From contig NZ_DASQCC010000223.1 in the NCBI RefSeq assembly GCF_035634895.1, positions 1 to 64,000 of the forward strand: 64,000 nt of DNA, given 5' to 3'. The notes below the pieces were generated by a model. The model did not search any database. It was not told the origin of the DNA and saw only the letters and a program-made list of their open reading frames with translations. Positions within the stretch are counted from its first letter, which is position 1. Each line of letters starts with the position of its first letter. The position numbers and the translations under genes are program-made. The DNA is from Actinophytocola sp035634895 (GTDB lineage: Bacteria > Actinomycetota > Actinomycetes > Mycobacteriales > Pseudonocardiaceae). Below are positions 25,520 to 33,262 of this stretch, piece after piece.

Positions 25520-26620
25520 CTACCCTTGCGGCCCCAGGGCGTGCACCTCGATGCCGATGCCGCGGTAGAAGTTGACCCGTCCGGGGTCGAGTGCCTCCCC
25601 GGACGTGAACGCCGCGACGCACCGGCCGCCGAAGGACGCCCGCAGCTTCGGGTAGACGACCCGTGCGGCGACGGCATGCTTCACCCGCAGGGCGAGCGGG
25701 GCCGCGCCGGTCTTCGCCCCGTAGGACATGGCCACTGACTCGGCGGTGTCGAACACCATCATGTTCCCGTCCGCGTAGGCCTTCGCGCGCGCCGCGTCGT
25801 GGAACCGCCCCAGCAGCACCGCATCCGCCACGATCACGCGTGGCCGGAACACCCCCAGGTCGGTGAAGAGGTCGTCGGTGTCCGGCACGTGGCCCAGGGT
25901 CGTCCGCGTGTACACGCAGGCCAGCGCCGCGATCCGGCACGGCAGGTCGGCCAGCTGCAGCAGCACCAGCAGCGAGCTCCCGGCCCGCAGCAGCCCGGCA
26001 TGCGCGCCGATCACCGCGCGCACGTCGGCAAGCAGCTCACCGTGCGTCAGCTCTGCCCGCTTCGGGTGATCCCCGTCCGGGTACACGACGGTCGCGACAT
26101 CATCGGCCCGCACCATGAGCCGCCGCTCGTGGGCGCGGTCGTCGTAGATCTGCGTCCCCAGCGAGGTCAGCTCGGTCACCGCGGACGGCACCTCGTCGTC
26201 GCCGTCGAGCTGCCACACCCACACGACCTCGGGCAGCCGGTCCACCACGCGCCGCACCGTCTCCCGGTGCTCGACGGTCTCCACGACCACCCCGCACGCC
26301 CCGGAGTCGGACAGGATCCATTCGACCTCGGCGGGCGTCGCGGACGCCTCGATCGGCACCGTCACACACCCGACCGACCAGCAGGCGAAGTCGAGCAGCG
26401 ACCACTCGTACCGCGGGCCCGACAGCAGCGCGATCCGGTCACCCGGCCGGAGCCCCGCCGCGATCAGCCCCTTCGCCAGGTCCAGCACCTGGCCGGCGAA
26501 CTCGCGCGTCGTCACGTCCACCCACGAGCCGCCGAGCCGCCGGCGGAACCCGATGGTCGCACCGAACCGCTCCGCATTGGCCCAGACCATGTCGGTGAGG
26601 CTCTCGTCGCCGTGGGTCAC
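25520..26620 (-). CDS. truncated acyl-CoA synthetase-like protein, probably inactive
   Basis: 366 aa against about 600 for FadD15 (Rv2187), which sits at this position in mycobacteria. Only the N-terminal adenylate-forming subdomain is kept; it ends at IEVHALGPQG where the GYGxTE core and C-terminal lid would follow. The ATP P-loop (normally YTSGTTGxPKG) is replaced by VVYPDGDHPKRAEL. Adenylation is therefore very unlikely. It is open over its full length with normal codon use, so it looks like a maintained pseudoenzyme and not recent decay. Start by GTG 26620 with TACTTT 6 nt upstream. Confidence 0.8.
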   Translation of the reverse strand: MTHGDESLTDMVWANAERFGATIGFRRRLGGSWVDVTTREFAGQVLDLAKGLIAAGLRPGDRIALLSGPRYEWSLLDFACWSVGCVTVPIEASATPAEVEWILSDSGACGVVVETVEHRETVRRVVDRLPEVVWVWQLDGDDEVPSAVTELTSLGTQIYDDRAHERRLMVRADDVATVVYPDGDHPKRAELTHGELLADVRAVIGAHAGLLRAGSSLLVLLQLADLPCRIAALACVYTRTTLGHVPDTDDLFTDLGVFRPRVIVADAVLLGRFHDAARAKAYADGNMMVFDTAESVAMSYGAKTGAAPLALRVKHAVAARVVYPKLRASFGGRCVAAFTSGEALDPGRVNFYRGIGIEVHALGPQG

Positions 26621-26626
26621 ACAAGG

Positions 26627-26632
26627 AAAGTA
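26627..26632 (-). promoter_or_regulatory. -10-like TACTTT before the acyl-CoA-synthetase-like gene
   Basis: Read on the minus strand, TACTTT ends 6 nt before the GTG at 26620. This supports that start over upstream in-frame codons. Confidence 0.5.
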
Positions 26633-26681
26633 GCGCGCCGGGTCGTGCGACGGGTTTCGACCCCGTGACATGCTGCTGGTC

Positions 26682-26780
26682 GTGAGCGGAGCCTGCGGAG
26701 CGAACCATCGAACACCCACGCCGAACAACGACCGCACCGAGCCCACGAGGAAAGGTGGTGACCGGCGTGCCCACTGTTGA
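26682..26780 (+). other. mini-ORF on dispersed element, before the START-domain gene
   Basis: A GTG at 26682 opens a 32-codon frame beginning MSGACGANHR and ending inside the next gene (stop at 26780). CATGCT lies 7 nt before the GTG like a -10 box. The first 26 nt match the element at 49674 (MSGACEADHQ) and in part those at 28405 and 34289. Whether a peptide is made is unknown. Confidence 0.5.
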
Positions 26781-27147
26781 CGTCATGGACGAGACGTTCC
26801 TGGCCGTGCCGCCGTCGTCGGTGGCCGCCGCGTTCGCCGACCCGCGTTCGTGGCGCCGGTTCTGGCCCGACCTCGAGCTCGCGGTGTACGCCGACCGCGG
26901 CGACGAGGGGGTGCGCTGGACCGTGCGCGGCGCGCTGGTCGGGACGATGGAGGTCTGGCTGGAGCCCGTGCTCGACGGCACCGTGCTGCACTACTTCCTG
27001 CGTGCCGACCTCCCGGCGGGGGGCGAGGGCAGGAGGCCGGTCAAGGAGGCGCAGCGGCGGCAGCGGGCGGCCAAGGCCGTCGCGCTCGACCTCAAGTTCG
27101 TGCTCGAGGACGGCAGGCCGCCCGGCATCGCGCCCGCGAGTGGTTGA
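26755..27147 (+). CDS. SRPBCC/START-fold protein (Rv2186c-like)
   Basis: 130 aa, with DETFLAVPPSSVAAAFADPRSWRRFWPDL at the N-terminus, the usual start of polyketide-cyclase-like START folds, and a C-terminal amphipathic helix. GTG start behind AGGAAAGG. It lies 3 bp before the metallophosphoesterase gene. The mycobacterial counterpart by position is Rv2186c. Probably binds a hydrophobic ligand; none can be named. Confidence 0.75.
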   Translation: MVTGVPTVDVMDETFLAVPPSSVAAAFADPRSWRRFWPDLELAVYADRGDEGVRWTVRGALVGTMEVWLEPVLDGTVLHYFLRADLPAGGEGRRPVKEAQRRQRAAKAVALDLKFVLEDGRPPGIAPASG

Positions 27148-27150
27148 CTC

Positions 27151-27942
27151 GTGTCCATGCGGGTTCACGTGGTGTCCGACGTCCACGGCAACGCGGAGGC
27201 GCTCGCGCGGGCCGGTGACGGCGCGGACGCGCTGATCGTGCTCGGCGACCTGATCGACTTCGTGGACTACCACGACCACGGCGGCGGGATCCTCGGCACG
27301 GTGTTCGGCGCCGAGGCGGTCGGCGAGTTCGCCCGGCTGCGGCGCGAGCGGCCGGCCGAGCTGCCCGCGTTCGCGCGTGCCCTGTGGGGCTCGGTCGGCG
27401 ACGCGGCGGCGGTCGTCGAGGAGGCGGTGCGGACGCAGTACGCCAGCCTGTTCGCGGCGATGACCGCGCCGACCTACGCCACGCCGGGCAACGTCGACAC
27501 GCCCGACCTGTGGCCGGAGTTCGCCGGGGACGGCGTGCGGATCCTCGACGGCGAGGTCGCGGAGATCGGCGGCCTGCGGTTCGGGTTCGTCGGCGGCGGG
27601 CTCCTCCCGCCAGGCGTGGTGGCCCGCGGGCCCGGCGTCTTCCGGCCGTACCTGCGGACCGAGGACGACTTCGCGGCGGGGATCGCGCGGCTCGCCGACG
27701 TGGACGTGGTCTGCACGCACATCCCGCCGGACGTGCCGGAGCTGACCTACGACGTGCTCGCGCGGCGGTTCGAGCGCGGCTCGCCCTCACTGCTCGACAT
27801 GATCATGAAGCAGCAGCCGCGCTGGGCCGTCTTCGGGCACGTGCACCAGCCGCTCGCGCCGCGGATGCGGGTCGCGTACACCGAGTGCGCGAACGTCGGT
27901 CACTTCCAGCGGACCCAGCGGCCCTACGTGCTGCGCTGGTAG
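27151..27942 (+). CDS. calcineurin-like metallophosphoesterase
   Basis: 263 aa. All dimetal-site blocks are present: DVHGN (D-x-H), LGDLIDF (GD), TPGNVDTPD (GN), CTHIPP (H) and FGHVHQP (GHxH). The start is GTG 27151 or ATG 27157. It is in line with the START-fold genes on both sides, so probably one operon. The substrate (nucleotide, phospholipid or phosphoprotein) cannot be told. Confidence 0.88.
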   Translation: MSMRVHVVSDVHGNAEALARAGDGADALIVLGDLIDFVDYHDHGGGILGTVFGAEAVGEFARLRRERPAELPAFARALWGSVGDAAAVVEEAVRTQYASLFAAMTAPTYATPGNVDTPDLWPEFAGDGVRILDGEVAEIGGLRFGFVGGGLLPPGVVARGPGVFRPYLRTEDDFAAGIARLADVDVVCTHIPPDVPELTYDVLARRFERGSPSLLDMIMKQQPRWAVFGHVHQPLAPRMRVAYTECANVGHFQRTQRPYVLRW

Positions 27943-27956
27943 GGCCTACGCTCGGG

Positions 27957-27962
27957 TAGCCT
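27957..27962 (+). promoter_or_regulatory. -10-like TAGCCT before the TB16.3-like gene
   Basis: TAGCCT followed by 7 nt and the ATG at 27970, the pattern of a leaderless gene. Confidence 0.55.
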
Positions 27963-27969
27963 CCCCGCT

Positions 27970-28407
27970 ATGGCCGACGAGTCCACCCAGTCCATCGTGG
28001 TCGACGCACCACCTGAGGACGTCATGGCGGTGATCGCGGACTTCCCGGCGTACCCGGAGTGGGCGAACGCCGTGAAGAGCACCGAGGTCCTCGACGAGAT
28101 CGAGGACGGCAGGGCCCGCGAGGTGAAGTTCACCCTCGACGCCGGGCCGTTCAAGGACGTGTACACGCTCGCGTACGACTGGGCGTCCGACGGGCTGTGC
28201 GTGGACTGGCACCTGGTCAAGGGGCAGATGCAGAAGGCCCAGGAGGGCCAGTACCTGCTCACCCCGGAGGGTGACAAGACGAGGGTGACCTACACACTGT
28301 CCGTGCAGCTGGCCGTGCCGATGATCGGCCTCTTCCGCCGCAAGGCCGAGAAGATGATCATGGACATCGCGCTCAAGGAGCTGAAGCGCCGCGTCGAGGG
28401 CGGCTGA
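27970..28407 (+). CDS. SRPBCC/START-fold protein (TB16.3/Rv2185c-like)
   Basis: 145 aa. SIVVDAPPEDVMAVIADFPAYPEW at the N-terminus and the C-terminal helix ENMI-like KMIMDIALKELKRRVEGG fit the polyketide cyclase/dehydrase group to which mycobacterial TB16.3 belongs. A hydrophobic cavity is expected. It lies between a metallophosphoesterase and an ArsA-like ATPase, the order also seen in mycobacteria. Probable leaderless start. Confidence 0.85.
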   Translation: MADESTQSIVVDAPPEDVMAVIADFPAYPEWANAVKSTEVLDEIEDGRAREVKFTLDAGPFKDVYTLAYDWASDGLCVDWHLVKGQMQKAQEGQYLLTPEGDKTRVTYTLSVQLAVPMIGLFRRKAEKMIMDIALKELKRRVEGG

Positions 28408-28431
28408 GCGCGGCTTGCGAAGCGAGTCATC
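28405..28431 (+). repeat. dispersed short element (between TB16.3-like and ArsA-like genes)
   Basis: TGAGCGCGGCTTGCGAAGCG, continuing into AGTCATC, resembles the elements at 26682 and 49674. It begins with the stop codon of the upstream gene and fills the 27-bp gap to the ATG at 28435. Confidence 0.6.
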
Positions 28432-28434
28432 GAC

Positions 28435-29565
28435 ATGAGTTCCTCGGCGAGCCCGGCGCGGTTGCTGCTGTTCACCGGCAAGGGGGGTGTCGGCAAGACC
28501 ACCCTCGCCGCGGCGACGGCCGCCCGTCTCGCCGTCGGCGGGCACAAGGCGCTGGTCGTCTCGGCCGACCCGGCGCACTCGCTCGGTGACGTGTTCGGCG
28601 TGCCGGTCGCCGCCGAGCCGTCCGAAGTGGACACCTGCCTGTACGCGGCGCACGTGGACGCCCGGGGCCTCGCGGACCGTTCCTGGCAGGCGATCCGGCG
28701 CGAGGTGCGGGGTTTCTTCCCGGGACTGTCCGATGTGGACGCGGCGGAGCTGACCGTGCTGCCCGGTGTCGACGAGCTGCTGGCGCTGACCGAGGTCGCC
28801 CGGCTCGCCGCGGCGGGCCCGTGGGAGGTCGTGGTCGTGGACTGCGGCCCGACCGCGGAGACGTTGCGGCTGCTGGCTCTGCCCGAGGCGGTCGGTGGCT
28901 ACCTGACGCGGTTGTCGTTGGGGCGGCACGTGTCCGGGCTGGCCCGGCAGGTCGCCGAACTGCGGGACGTGCTGGTCGACCCGGCGCGGACGTCCGTGCG
29001 GCTGGTGCTCACGCCGGAGCGGCTGGTCGTCGCGGAGACGCGCCGAACCCTTGCGGCGCTTGCGTTGCGTGCCATCCAGGTCGACTCGCTGATCGCGAAC
29101 CGGCTGGTGCCGCCCGCGAGGCGGTGGCAGGGTCCGGCGGCGAGCTGGCTGCGGACCAGGCGTGCCGAGCAGGAGGCCGTGCTGTCCGAACTGGACGCCT
29201 CGATGACCCTGCCGATGCGGCGTGTCGAGCACCTGGCGGCGGAACCCGTTGGGGTGCCGGCGTTGCTGGGGCTGGCGGAGGACCTGTACGGCGTGGACGA
29301 TCCACTGGAGACGGTCGGGCCGTACGCGATCCCGCTGCTGTCGGTAGGGTCGGTCGAGGGCGGCTACGAGCTGACGGTGGCGCTGCCGCTCACCGGTGAG
29401 TCCACTGTGGATCTCAAGAGGATCGGCGACGAGCTGGCGATCACCGTGGACGGCGTGCGCCGCCTGGTCGCCCTGCCGGTCCTGCTGCGCCGCCACCACG
29501 TGACCGACGCCGCGACCGGACCGGACGGCCTGGTCCTGCGCTTCGAGGCGGGAGAACCGACATGA
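28435..29565 (+). CDS. ArsA/GET3-family ATPase (Rv2184c-like)
   Basis: 376 aa. The deviant Walker A motif FTGKGGVGKTTLAAATA is at about residues 13-30, and switch I (VVSADPAHSLGDVFG) and switch II-like VVVVDCGPTAETLRLLALP follow. A C-terminal HSP20-like domain is suggested by the beta-rich stretch YELTVALPLTGESTVDLKRI. The family includes arsenite-pump and tail-anchored-protein targeting ATPases; no arsenic genes are nearby, so a protein- or lipid-targeting role seems more likely. The stop is directly followed by palindromic array C. Confidence 0.88.
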   Translation: MSSSASPARLLLFTGKGGVGKTTLAAATAARLAVGGHKALVVSADPAHSLGDVFGVPVAAEPSEVDTCLYAAHVDARGLADRSWQAIRREVRGFFPGLSDVDAAELTVLPGVDELLALTEVARLAAAGPWEVVVVDCGPTAETLRLLALPEAVGGYLTRLSLGRHVSGLARQVAELRDVLVDPARTSVRLVLTPERLVVAETRRTLAALALRAIQVDSLIANRLVPPARRWQGPAASWLRTRRAEQEAVLSELDASMTLPMRRVEHLAAEPVGVPALLGLAEDLYGVDDPLETVGPYAIPLLSVGSVEGGYELTVALPLTGESTVDLKRIGDELAITVDGVRRLVALPVLLRRHHVTDAATGPDGLVLRFEAGEPT

Positions 29566-29665
29566 ACCCGCGAGTCCCGCGTTCACACATACCGAGTCGC
29601 GTTTTCGTGCCGATCTTGGGTGTGCACGAAAACGCGACTCGGTGTGTTTCAACGCGCGACTCGCG
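29566..29665. repeat. stop-codon-abutting palindromic array, copy C (variant core)
   Basis: Short version with one outer box on each side. Core: CGAGTCGCGTTTTCGTGC (29593-29610) and its perfect complement (29624-29641), loop 13 nt. Compared with copies A, B and D two core positions differ, and both arms carry the matching change, so pairing is conserved. This copy lies between two genes on the same strand: stop of the ArsA-like gene on the left and ribosome binding site of the next gene on the right. Confidence 0.9.
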
Positions 29666-29689
29666 ATGGTTGAGGGTGGGAGGGTTGGT

Positions 29690-30028
29690 GTGAGCGCTGA
29701 GCCGGGGAGCCGGCTGGTCGAGGAGCTGCGGCTGCTGGTCGAGGCGGTCGCCGAGCGGGCCGGGCCCTCGCTGGACCGGCTCGCCGCCGAGCCACCGGAC
29801 AGCTCGTGCTCGTGGTGTCCGCTGTGCGCCGCCTTCGCGGTGGTGCGGGGCGAGCCCCACGCGCTGGCCGGGCGCGGGCTGGACGCCGCCGCGGACGTGG
29901 TCGCCCTGCTGCGGGCGGTGCTCGCCGACCGGTGGGAGCCGGGTGTCCCGCACATGCCCGGGTTCACGCCGGACGAGAAACCGTCGCCGAAGGTGCAGCA
30001 CATCCCCGTCCGGCGGGAGCCCCGTTGA
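29690..30028 (+). CDS. small Cys-containing protein (Rv2183c-like by position)
   Basis: 112 aa. An N-terminal helix is followed by a Cys cluster SSCSWCPLCAAFAVVRG, which could bind metal, and an Ala/Leu-rich helical part; the end is basic. GTG start with GGGAGGG upstream. The stop overlaps the start of the glucokinase gene. The same neighbour order (ArsA-like, small protein, then glucokinase or acyltransferase) occurs in other actinobacteria, so the gene is real, but its role is unknown. Confidence 0.75.
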   Translation: MSAEPGSRLVEELRLLVEAVAERAGPSLDRLAAEPPDSSCSWCPLCAAFAVVRGEPHALAGRGLDAAADVVALLRAVLADRWEPGVPHMPGFTPDEKPSPKVQHIPVRREPR

Positions 30029-30972
30029 GGGCCAGGGCCACGATCGGCGTGGACATCGGCGGGACGAGCGTGCGGGCCGGGGTCGTGGACCGGCACGGCA
30101 ACGTCCTCGACACCGCGCGTGCGCCGACCCCCGCCGGCGAGACCGCGCTGGAGGACGCGATCGTCGCGGCCGTGTCCGGGCTCGCGGTCCGGCACCGGGT
30201 GTGCGGCGTCGGCCTGGCGGTGGCGGGTTTCGTCGCCAACGACCGCCGCACGGTCATGTTCGCGCCGCACCTGGCCTGGCGGGACGCGCCAGTGGCCGAG
30301 CGCATCTCCCAGCGGCTGAAGCTGCCCGTGGTCCTGGAGCACGACGCGAACGCGGCCGTGCTCGGCGAGCACCGGTTCGGCGCGGCGACGGGCGCGAGGG
30401 TGGCCCTGCTGGTCGCGATCGGCACCGGCATCGGCGGCGGGCTGCTGCTGGACGGCGAGCTGTTCCGCGGCGCGTACGGCGTCGCACCGGAGCTGGGGCA
30501 CCTGCGGCTGGTGCCGGGCGGCCGGGCGTGCCCGTGCGGCAAGCAGGGGTGCTGGGAGCGGTACTGCAGCGGCACGGCCCTGAGTGCGACGGCGGTGGAG
30601 CTGCTGGCGCGGCATCCGGGCCGCTCGACGGTCCTGCTCCGCGACGCCATGGACGCTCGCGCGATCACCGGCCGGAAGGTGGCTGCGGCGGCGCGGGACG
30701 GCGACCCGCTGGCCCAGCGCGCGATGTCCGAGCTGGCCCGCTGGCTGGGCGAGGGTCTGGCCCTGGCGGCCGACATCTACGACCCGGAGGTCGTCGTCAT
30801 CGCGGGCGGCGTGTCCGAGTCGGCCCCCCTGTTCCTGGACGACGCCCGCGACCACTACAAGAAGATGATCACCGGCGCGGGCTATCGCCCCCTCGCCCGC
30901 ATCCGCACGGCCCAACTAGGCGACGACGCGGCCCTCGTAGGCGCCGCCGCCCTGGCCGCCGACTCCTGCTAA
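30025..30972 (+). CDS. glkA: ROK-family glucokinase
   Basis: Phosphorylates glucose with ATP at the entry to glycolysis. 315 aa from the TTG at 30025, which overlaps the preceding stop (TTGA) and gives the usual short N-terminus before IGVDIGGTSVRAG. ROK marks: LEHDANAAVLGEH (catalytic Asp), GTGIGGGLLLDG, and the zinc-binding CPCGKQGCWERYCSG. An internal GTG at 30049 would cut into the first strand. A gene for phosphofructokinase lies 2.3 kb downstream. Ends before array D. Confidence 0.9.
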   Translation: MRARATIGVDIGGTSVRAGVVDRHGNVLDTARAPTPAGETALEDAIVAAVSGLAVRHRVCGVGLAVAGFVANDRRTVMFAPHLAWRDAPVAERISQRLKLPVVLEHDANAAVLGEHRFGAATGARVALLVAIGTGIGGGLLLDGELFRGAYGVAPELGHLRLVPGGRACPCGKQGCWERYCSGTALSATAVELLARHPGRSTVLLRDAMDARAITGRKVAAAARDGDPLAQRAMSELARWLGEGLALAADIYDPEVVVIAGGVSESAPLFLDDARDHYKKMITGAGYRPLARIRTAQLGDDAALVGAAALAADSC

Positions 30973-30999
30973 CCCCTCACGACCCCCGCACCCAAACAC

Positions 31000-31148
31000 C
31001 GCGAGTCCCGCGTTCAAACATGCCGAGTCCCGCGTTCAGGCATGGTGAGTTGCGGTTTCGTGCACCTGCCCAGGCCAAGACTGCACGAAACCGCAGGTCG
31101 GTGTGGGCGAACGCGGGACTCGCGGTGTTTGAACGCGGGACTCGCGGG
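31000..31148. repeat. stop-codon-abutting palindromic array, copy D
   Basis: Two outer boxes on each side of a 19-nt core (31046-31064 and 31082-31100, 17-nt loop). A few mismatches fall at the outer end of the core. It ends exactly at the stop codon of the minus-strand membrane protein and starts 27 bp after the glucokinase stop. The spacers on the right (GTGTGGGCGA, CGGTGTTTGA) differ from those of copy A. Confidence 0.9.
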
Positions 31149-31724
31149 TTAGATTTGGGCGCCGTCGTCTCGGGCGCCGGGGTCTCGGGGGTTCTGGCGG
31201 ACGCGGAGCAGCAGCATGGCGCCGCCGCAGGTGACCGACAGGAGGGCGATCGGGATGGCGACGTGGGTGCTCAGGCCGATCAGGGACGGGATGATCAGCA
31301 GGACGACGCCGATCACGATCAGGACCAGGGCCACGATCGTCAGGGGGCGGAGCCTGGGGAGCGGGGGTGGCTCCGGCGGGACGTAGTGGTCCTCGTCGGT
31401 GCCCCAGGACCAGTCCCACTCCGCGTTGTGGCCGCGCCATGAGGTCGGTTGGTCCTGGACGGTCCGGGGCCGGTCCATGGTGGGCGACGGCGTGCCGGCC
31501 GGCGGCGTACCGTCCGGGTCGTCGGCGATCGGGAGCTCGGACGTGTCCGTGAGGTCGTCCAGGTCCGGAATCGTCGTTCCGACCCCCTCGCGCCGCAGAT
31601 CCGCGACGATCTCCGCGAACGCGGCGTCCACGTCGTCAGGCCGGTCGGACACCCAGGCCTCCTCGGTCCACGAGCCATGCGGGCAGATGCTCACGGTCAT
31701 GGTCGCACGAACTGGGCCGTCCAT
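31149..31724 (-). CDS. two-helix membrane protein of unknown function
   Basis: 191 aa from the ATG at 31724, chosen for GGTGAGAG upstream; ATG 31700 is possible. The N-terminal half is acidic and soluble (MTVSICPHGSWTEEAW), and a Pro-rich stretch leads to two close membrane helices (about residues 125-145 and 152-172) and a short Arg-rich tail. I do not recognise the family. It is divergent from the acyltransferase gene across a repeat-containing promoter region and converges on glucokinase across array D. Confidence 0.7.
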   Translation of the reverse strand: MDGPVRATMTVSICPHGSWTEEAWVSDRPDDVDAAFAEIVADLRREGVGTTIPDLDDLTDTSELPIADDPDGTPPAGTPSPTMDRPRTVQDQPTSWRGHNAEWDWSWGTDEDHYVPPEPPPLPRLRPLTIVALVLIVIGVVLLIIPSLIGLSTHVAIPIALLSVTCGGAMLLLRVRQNPRDPGARDDGAQI

Positions 31725-31740
31725 GGCCGCATCTCTCACC

Positions 31741-31814
31741 ACATGTTTACGCGTTGGGTACCGTGGTTGGTTGGGAAGGTTAGTCCTGTTACATGTTCCG
31801 ACAATCGGGTACCG
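31741..31814. repeat. two-part direct repeat in a divergent promoter region
   Basis: ACATGTT, 8 nt, GGGTACCG (31741-31763) recurs as ACATGTT, 9 nt, GGGTACCG (31791-31814), about 50 bp apart. ACATGT and GGTACC are themselves palindromes. This looks like a pair of regulator sites between the membrane-protein and acyltransferase genes. Confidence 0.65.
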
Positions 31815-31892
31815 AAGCATTGTGCGCGTCGGTCACCCTGCCTACGCTCGACAAACGTGTCGGGCGGACACGAGAGGGAGGCGCGGGAAGCG

Positions 31893-32645
31893 GTGTACTT
31901 CTTGATGAAGTGGGTGTTCATAGGGCCGCTGCTCAGGCTGTTCTTCCGCCCGCAGGTCGAGGGTGTCGAGAACATCCCCGCCGACGGCGGCGCGCTGCTC
32001 GCGAGCAACCACCTCGCCGTCGCGGACTCGTTCTTCCTCCCGCTGATGCTGTCCCGTCGTGTCACCTTCCCGGCGAAGCTCGAGTACTTCACCCAGCCAG
32101 GCATCAAGGGCCGGGTCAAGAAGTGGTTCTTCACCGGCATGGGCCAGATCCCGATCGACCGGTCCGGCGGCGCCGCCGCGCAGGCCGCGCTCGACACCGG
32201 CATCCGGCTGCTCAAGGAGGGCCACCTGCTGGGCATCTACCCGGAGGGCACCCGCTCGCCGGACGGGCGGCTCTACAAGGGCAAGACCGGCCTCGCCCGC
32301 ATGGTCCTGGAGGCTCGGGTCAAGGTCGTCCCGGTGGCCATGTTCGGCACCGACAAGGCCAACCCCATCGGCTCCAAGCTGTGGCGGCCGCACAAGATCC
32401 GCATCAAGATCGGCAAGCCGATGGACTTCTCCCGGTATGAAGGTCTGGCCGGTGACCGGTTCGTCGAGCGGTCCATTACCGACGAGATCATGTACGCCCT
32501 GATGGAGCTGTCCGGCCAGGAGTACGTGGACATCTACGCGGCCAAGGCCAAGGAGCTGCTCGCCGAGCAGGAGGTCGAGCTGCCCACCCAGGAGCGCCGC
32601 ACGGCCCGCGAGACCGACCGCATCCCGGAGACCGAGGCGGGCTGA
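31893..32645 (+). CDS. plsC: 1-acyl-sn-glycerol-3-phosphate acyltransferase
   Basis: Makes phosphatidic acid by acylating lysophosphatidate at the membrane. 250 aa from the GTG at 31893. The catalytic HX4D block is NHLAVADSF, followed by the acceptor-site IYPEGTRSPDG and VPVAMFGTD. There is one N-terminal hydrophobic helix. The charged tail after about residue 200 is typical of actinobacterial members (Rv2182c by position). Confidence 0.9.
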   Translation: MYFLMKWVFIGPLLRLFFRPQVEGVENIPADGGALLASNHLAVADSFFLPLMLSRRVTFPAKLEYFTQPGIKGRVKKWFFTGMGQIPIDRSGGAAAQAALDTGIRLLKEGHLLGIYPEGTRSPDGRLYKGKTGLARMVLEARVKVVPVAMFGTDKANPIGSKLWRPHKIRIKIGKPMDFSRYEGLAGDRFVERSITDEIMYALMELSGQEYVDIYAAKAKELLAEQEVELPTQERRTARETDRIPETEAG

Positions 32646-32646
32646 A

Positions 32647-32652
32647 TAGGCT
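32647..32652 (+). promoter_or_regulatory. -10-like TAGGCT before the exoribonuclease gene
   Basis: TAGGCT lies 1 bp after the acyltransferase stop and 6 nt before the GTG at 32659, so the gene may have its own leaderless transcript. Confidence 0.5.
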
Positions 32653-32658
32653 GCCTGC

Positions 32659-33162
32659 GTGAGGTTCTTCTACGACACCGAGTTCATCGAGGACGGAACG
32701 ACCATCGACCTGGTGTCGATAGGTGTCGTGGACGAGAACGGGCGTGAGTTCTACGCCGTCTCCACGGAGTTCGACCCGGACAAGGCGGGGCAGTGGGTGC
32801 GCGAGCACGTGCTCGACAAGCTGCCGTCGCCGGCCGACCCGGCCTGGTGCGACCGCGCGACCATGCGCGACCGCCTGATGAGGTTCCTGAACCGCGGCCG
32901 GGACCGGGTCGAGCTGTGGGCGTGGTTCGCGGCCTACGACCACGTCGCGCTCGCCCAGCTGTGGGGCGACATGCCGGCGCTGCCGCGCGAGCTGCCGCGC
33001 TTCACCCGGGAGCTGCGCCAGCGGTGGGAGGACGTGGGCAAACCCGCGTTGCCGCCCCCGCCGAGCGACGCTCACGACGCGCTCGCGGACGCTCGCCACA
33101 ACCTGGTCCGCTGGCGAATCATGGAGGCCGAACGGCTGAAGCGAGGTTTTCCCGTCAGTTAA
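32659..33162 (+). CDS. DEDDh 3'-5' exoribonuclease (Rv2179c-like)
   Basis: 167 aa. FFYDTEFIEDG carries the first Asp and Glu, WAWFAAYDHVAL the second Asp and HDALADARHNLVRW the His and last Asp of the DEDDh active site. The mycobacterial homologue Rv2179c is an exoribonuclease structurally close to RNase T (family knowledge). Compact, with no extra domain. Position between the acyltransferase and DAHP synthase region matches mycobacteria, with pfkA, amidase and globin inserted. Confidence 0.88.
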   Translation: MRFFYDTEFIEDGTTIDLVSIGVVDENGREFYAVSTEFDPDKAGQWVREHVLDKLPSPADPAWCDRATMRDRLMRFLNRGRDRVELWAWFAAYDHVALAQLWGDMPALPRELPRFTRELRQRWEDVGKPALPPPPSDAHDALADARHNLVRWRIMEAERLKRGFPVS

Positions 33163-33262
33163 GCCGGGCCGCCTTGCTGCACCGATCCAGAAGGTGGCAC
33201 CCTACGGGCGAATAGACCCGGACAGGACCTCGGCTCAAGCGGTCGGTTGGAGGATCGAGCAC

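Noticed and set aside
27946..30915. 989-codon minus-strand open frame
   Set aside because: It is a shadow of high GC third positions opposite well-recognised genes (START-fold, ArsA-like, glucokinase) and passes through palindromic array C.
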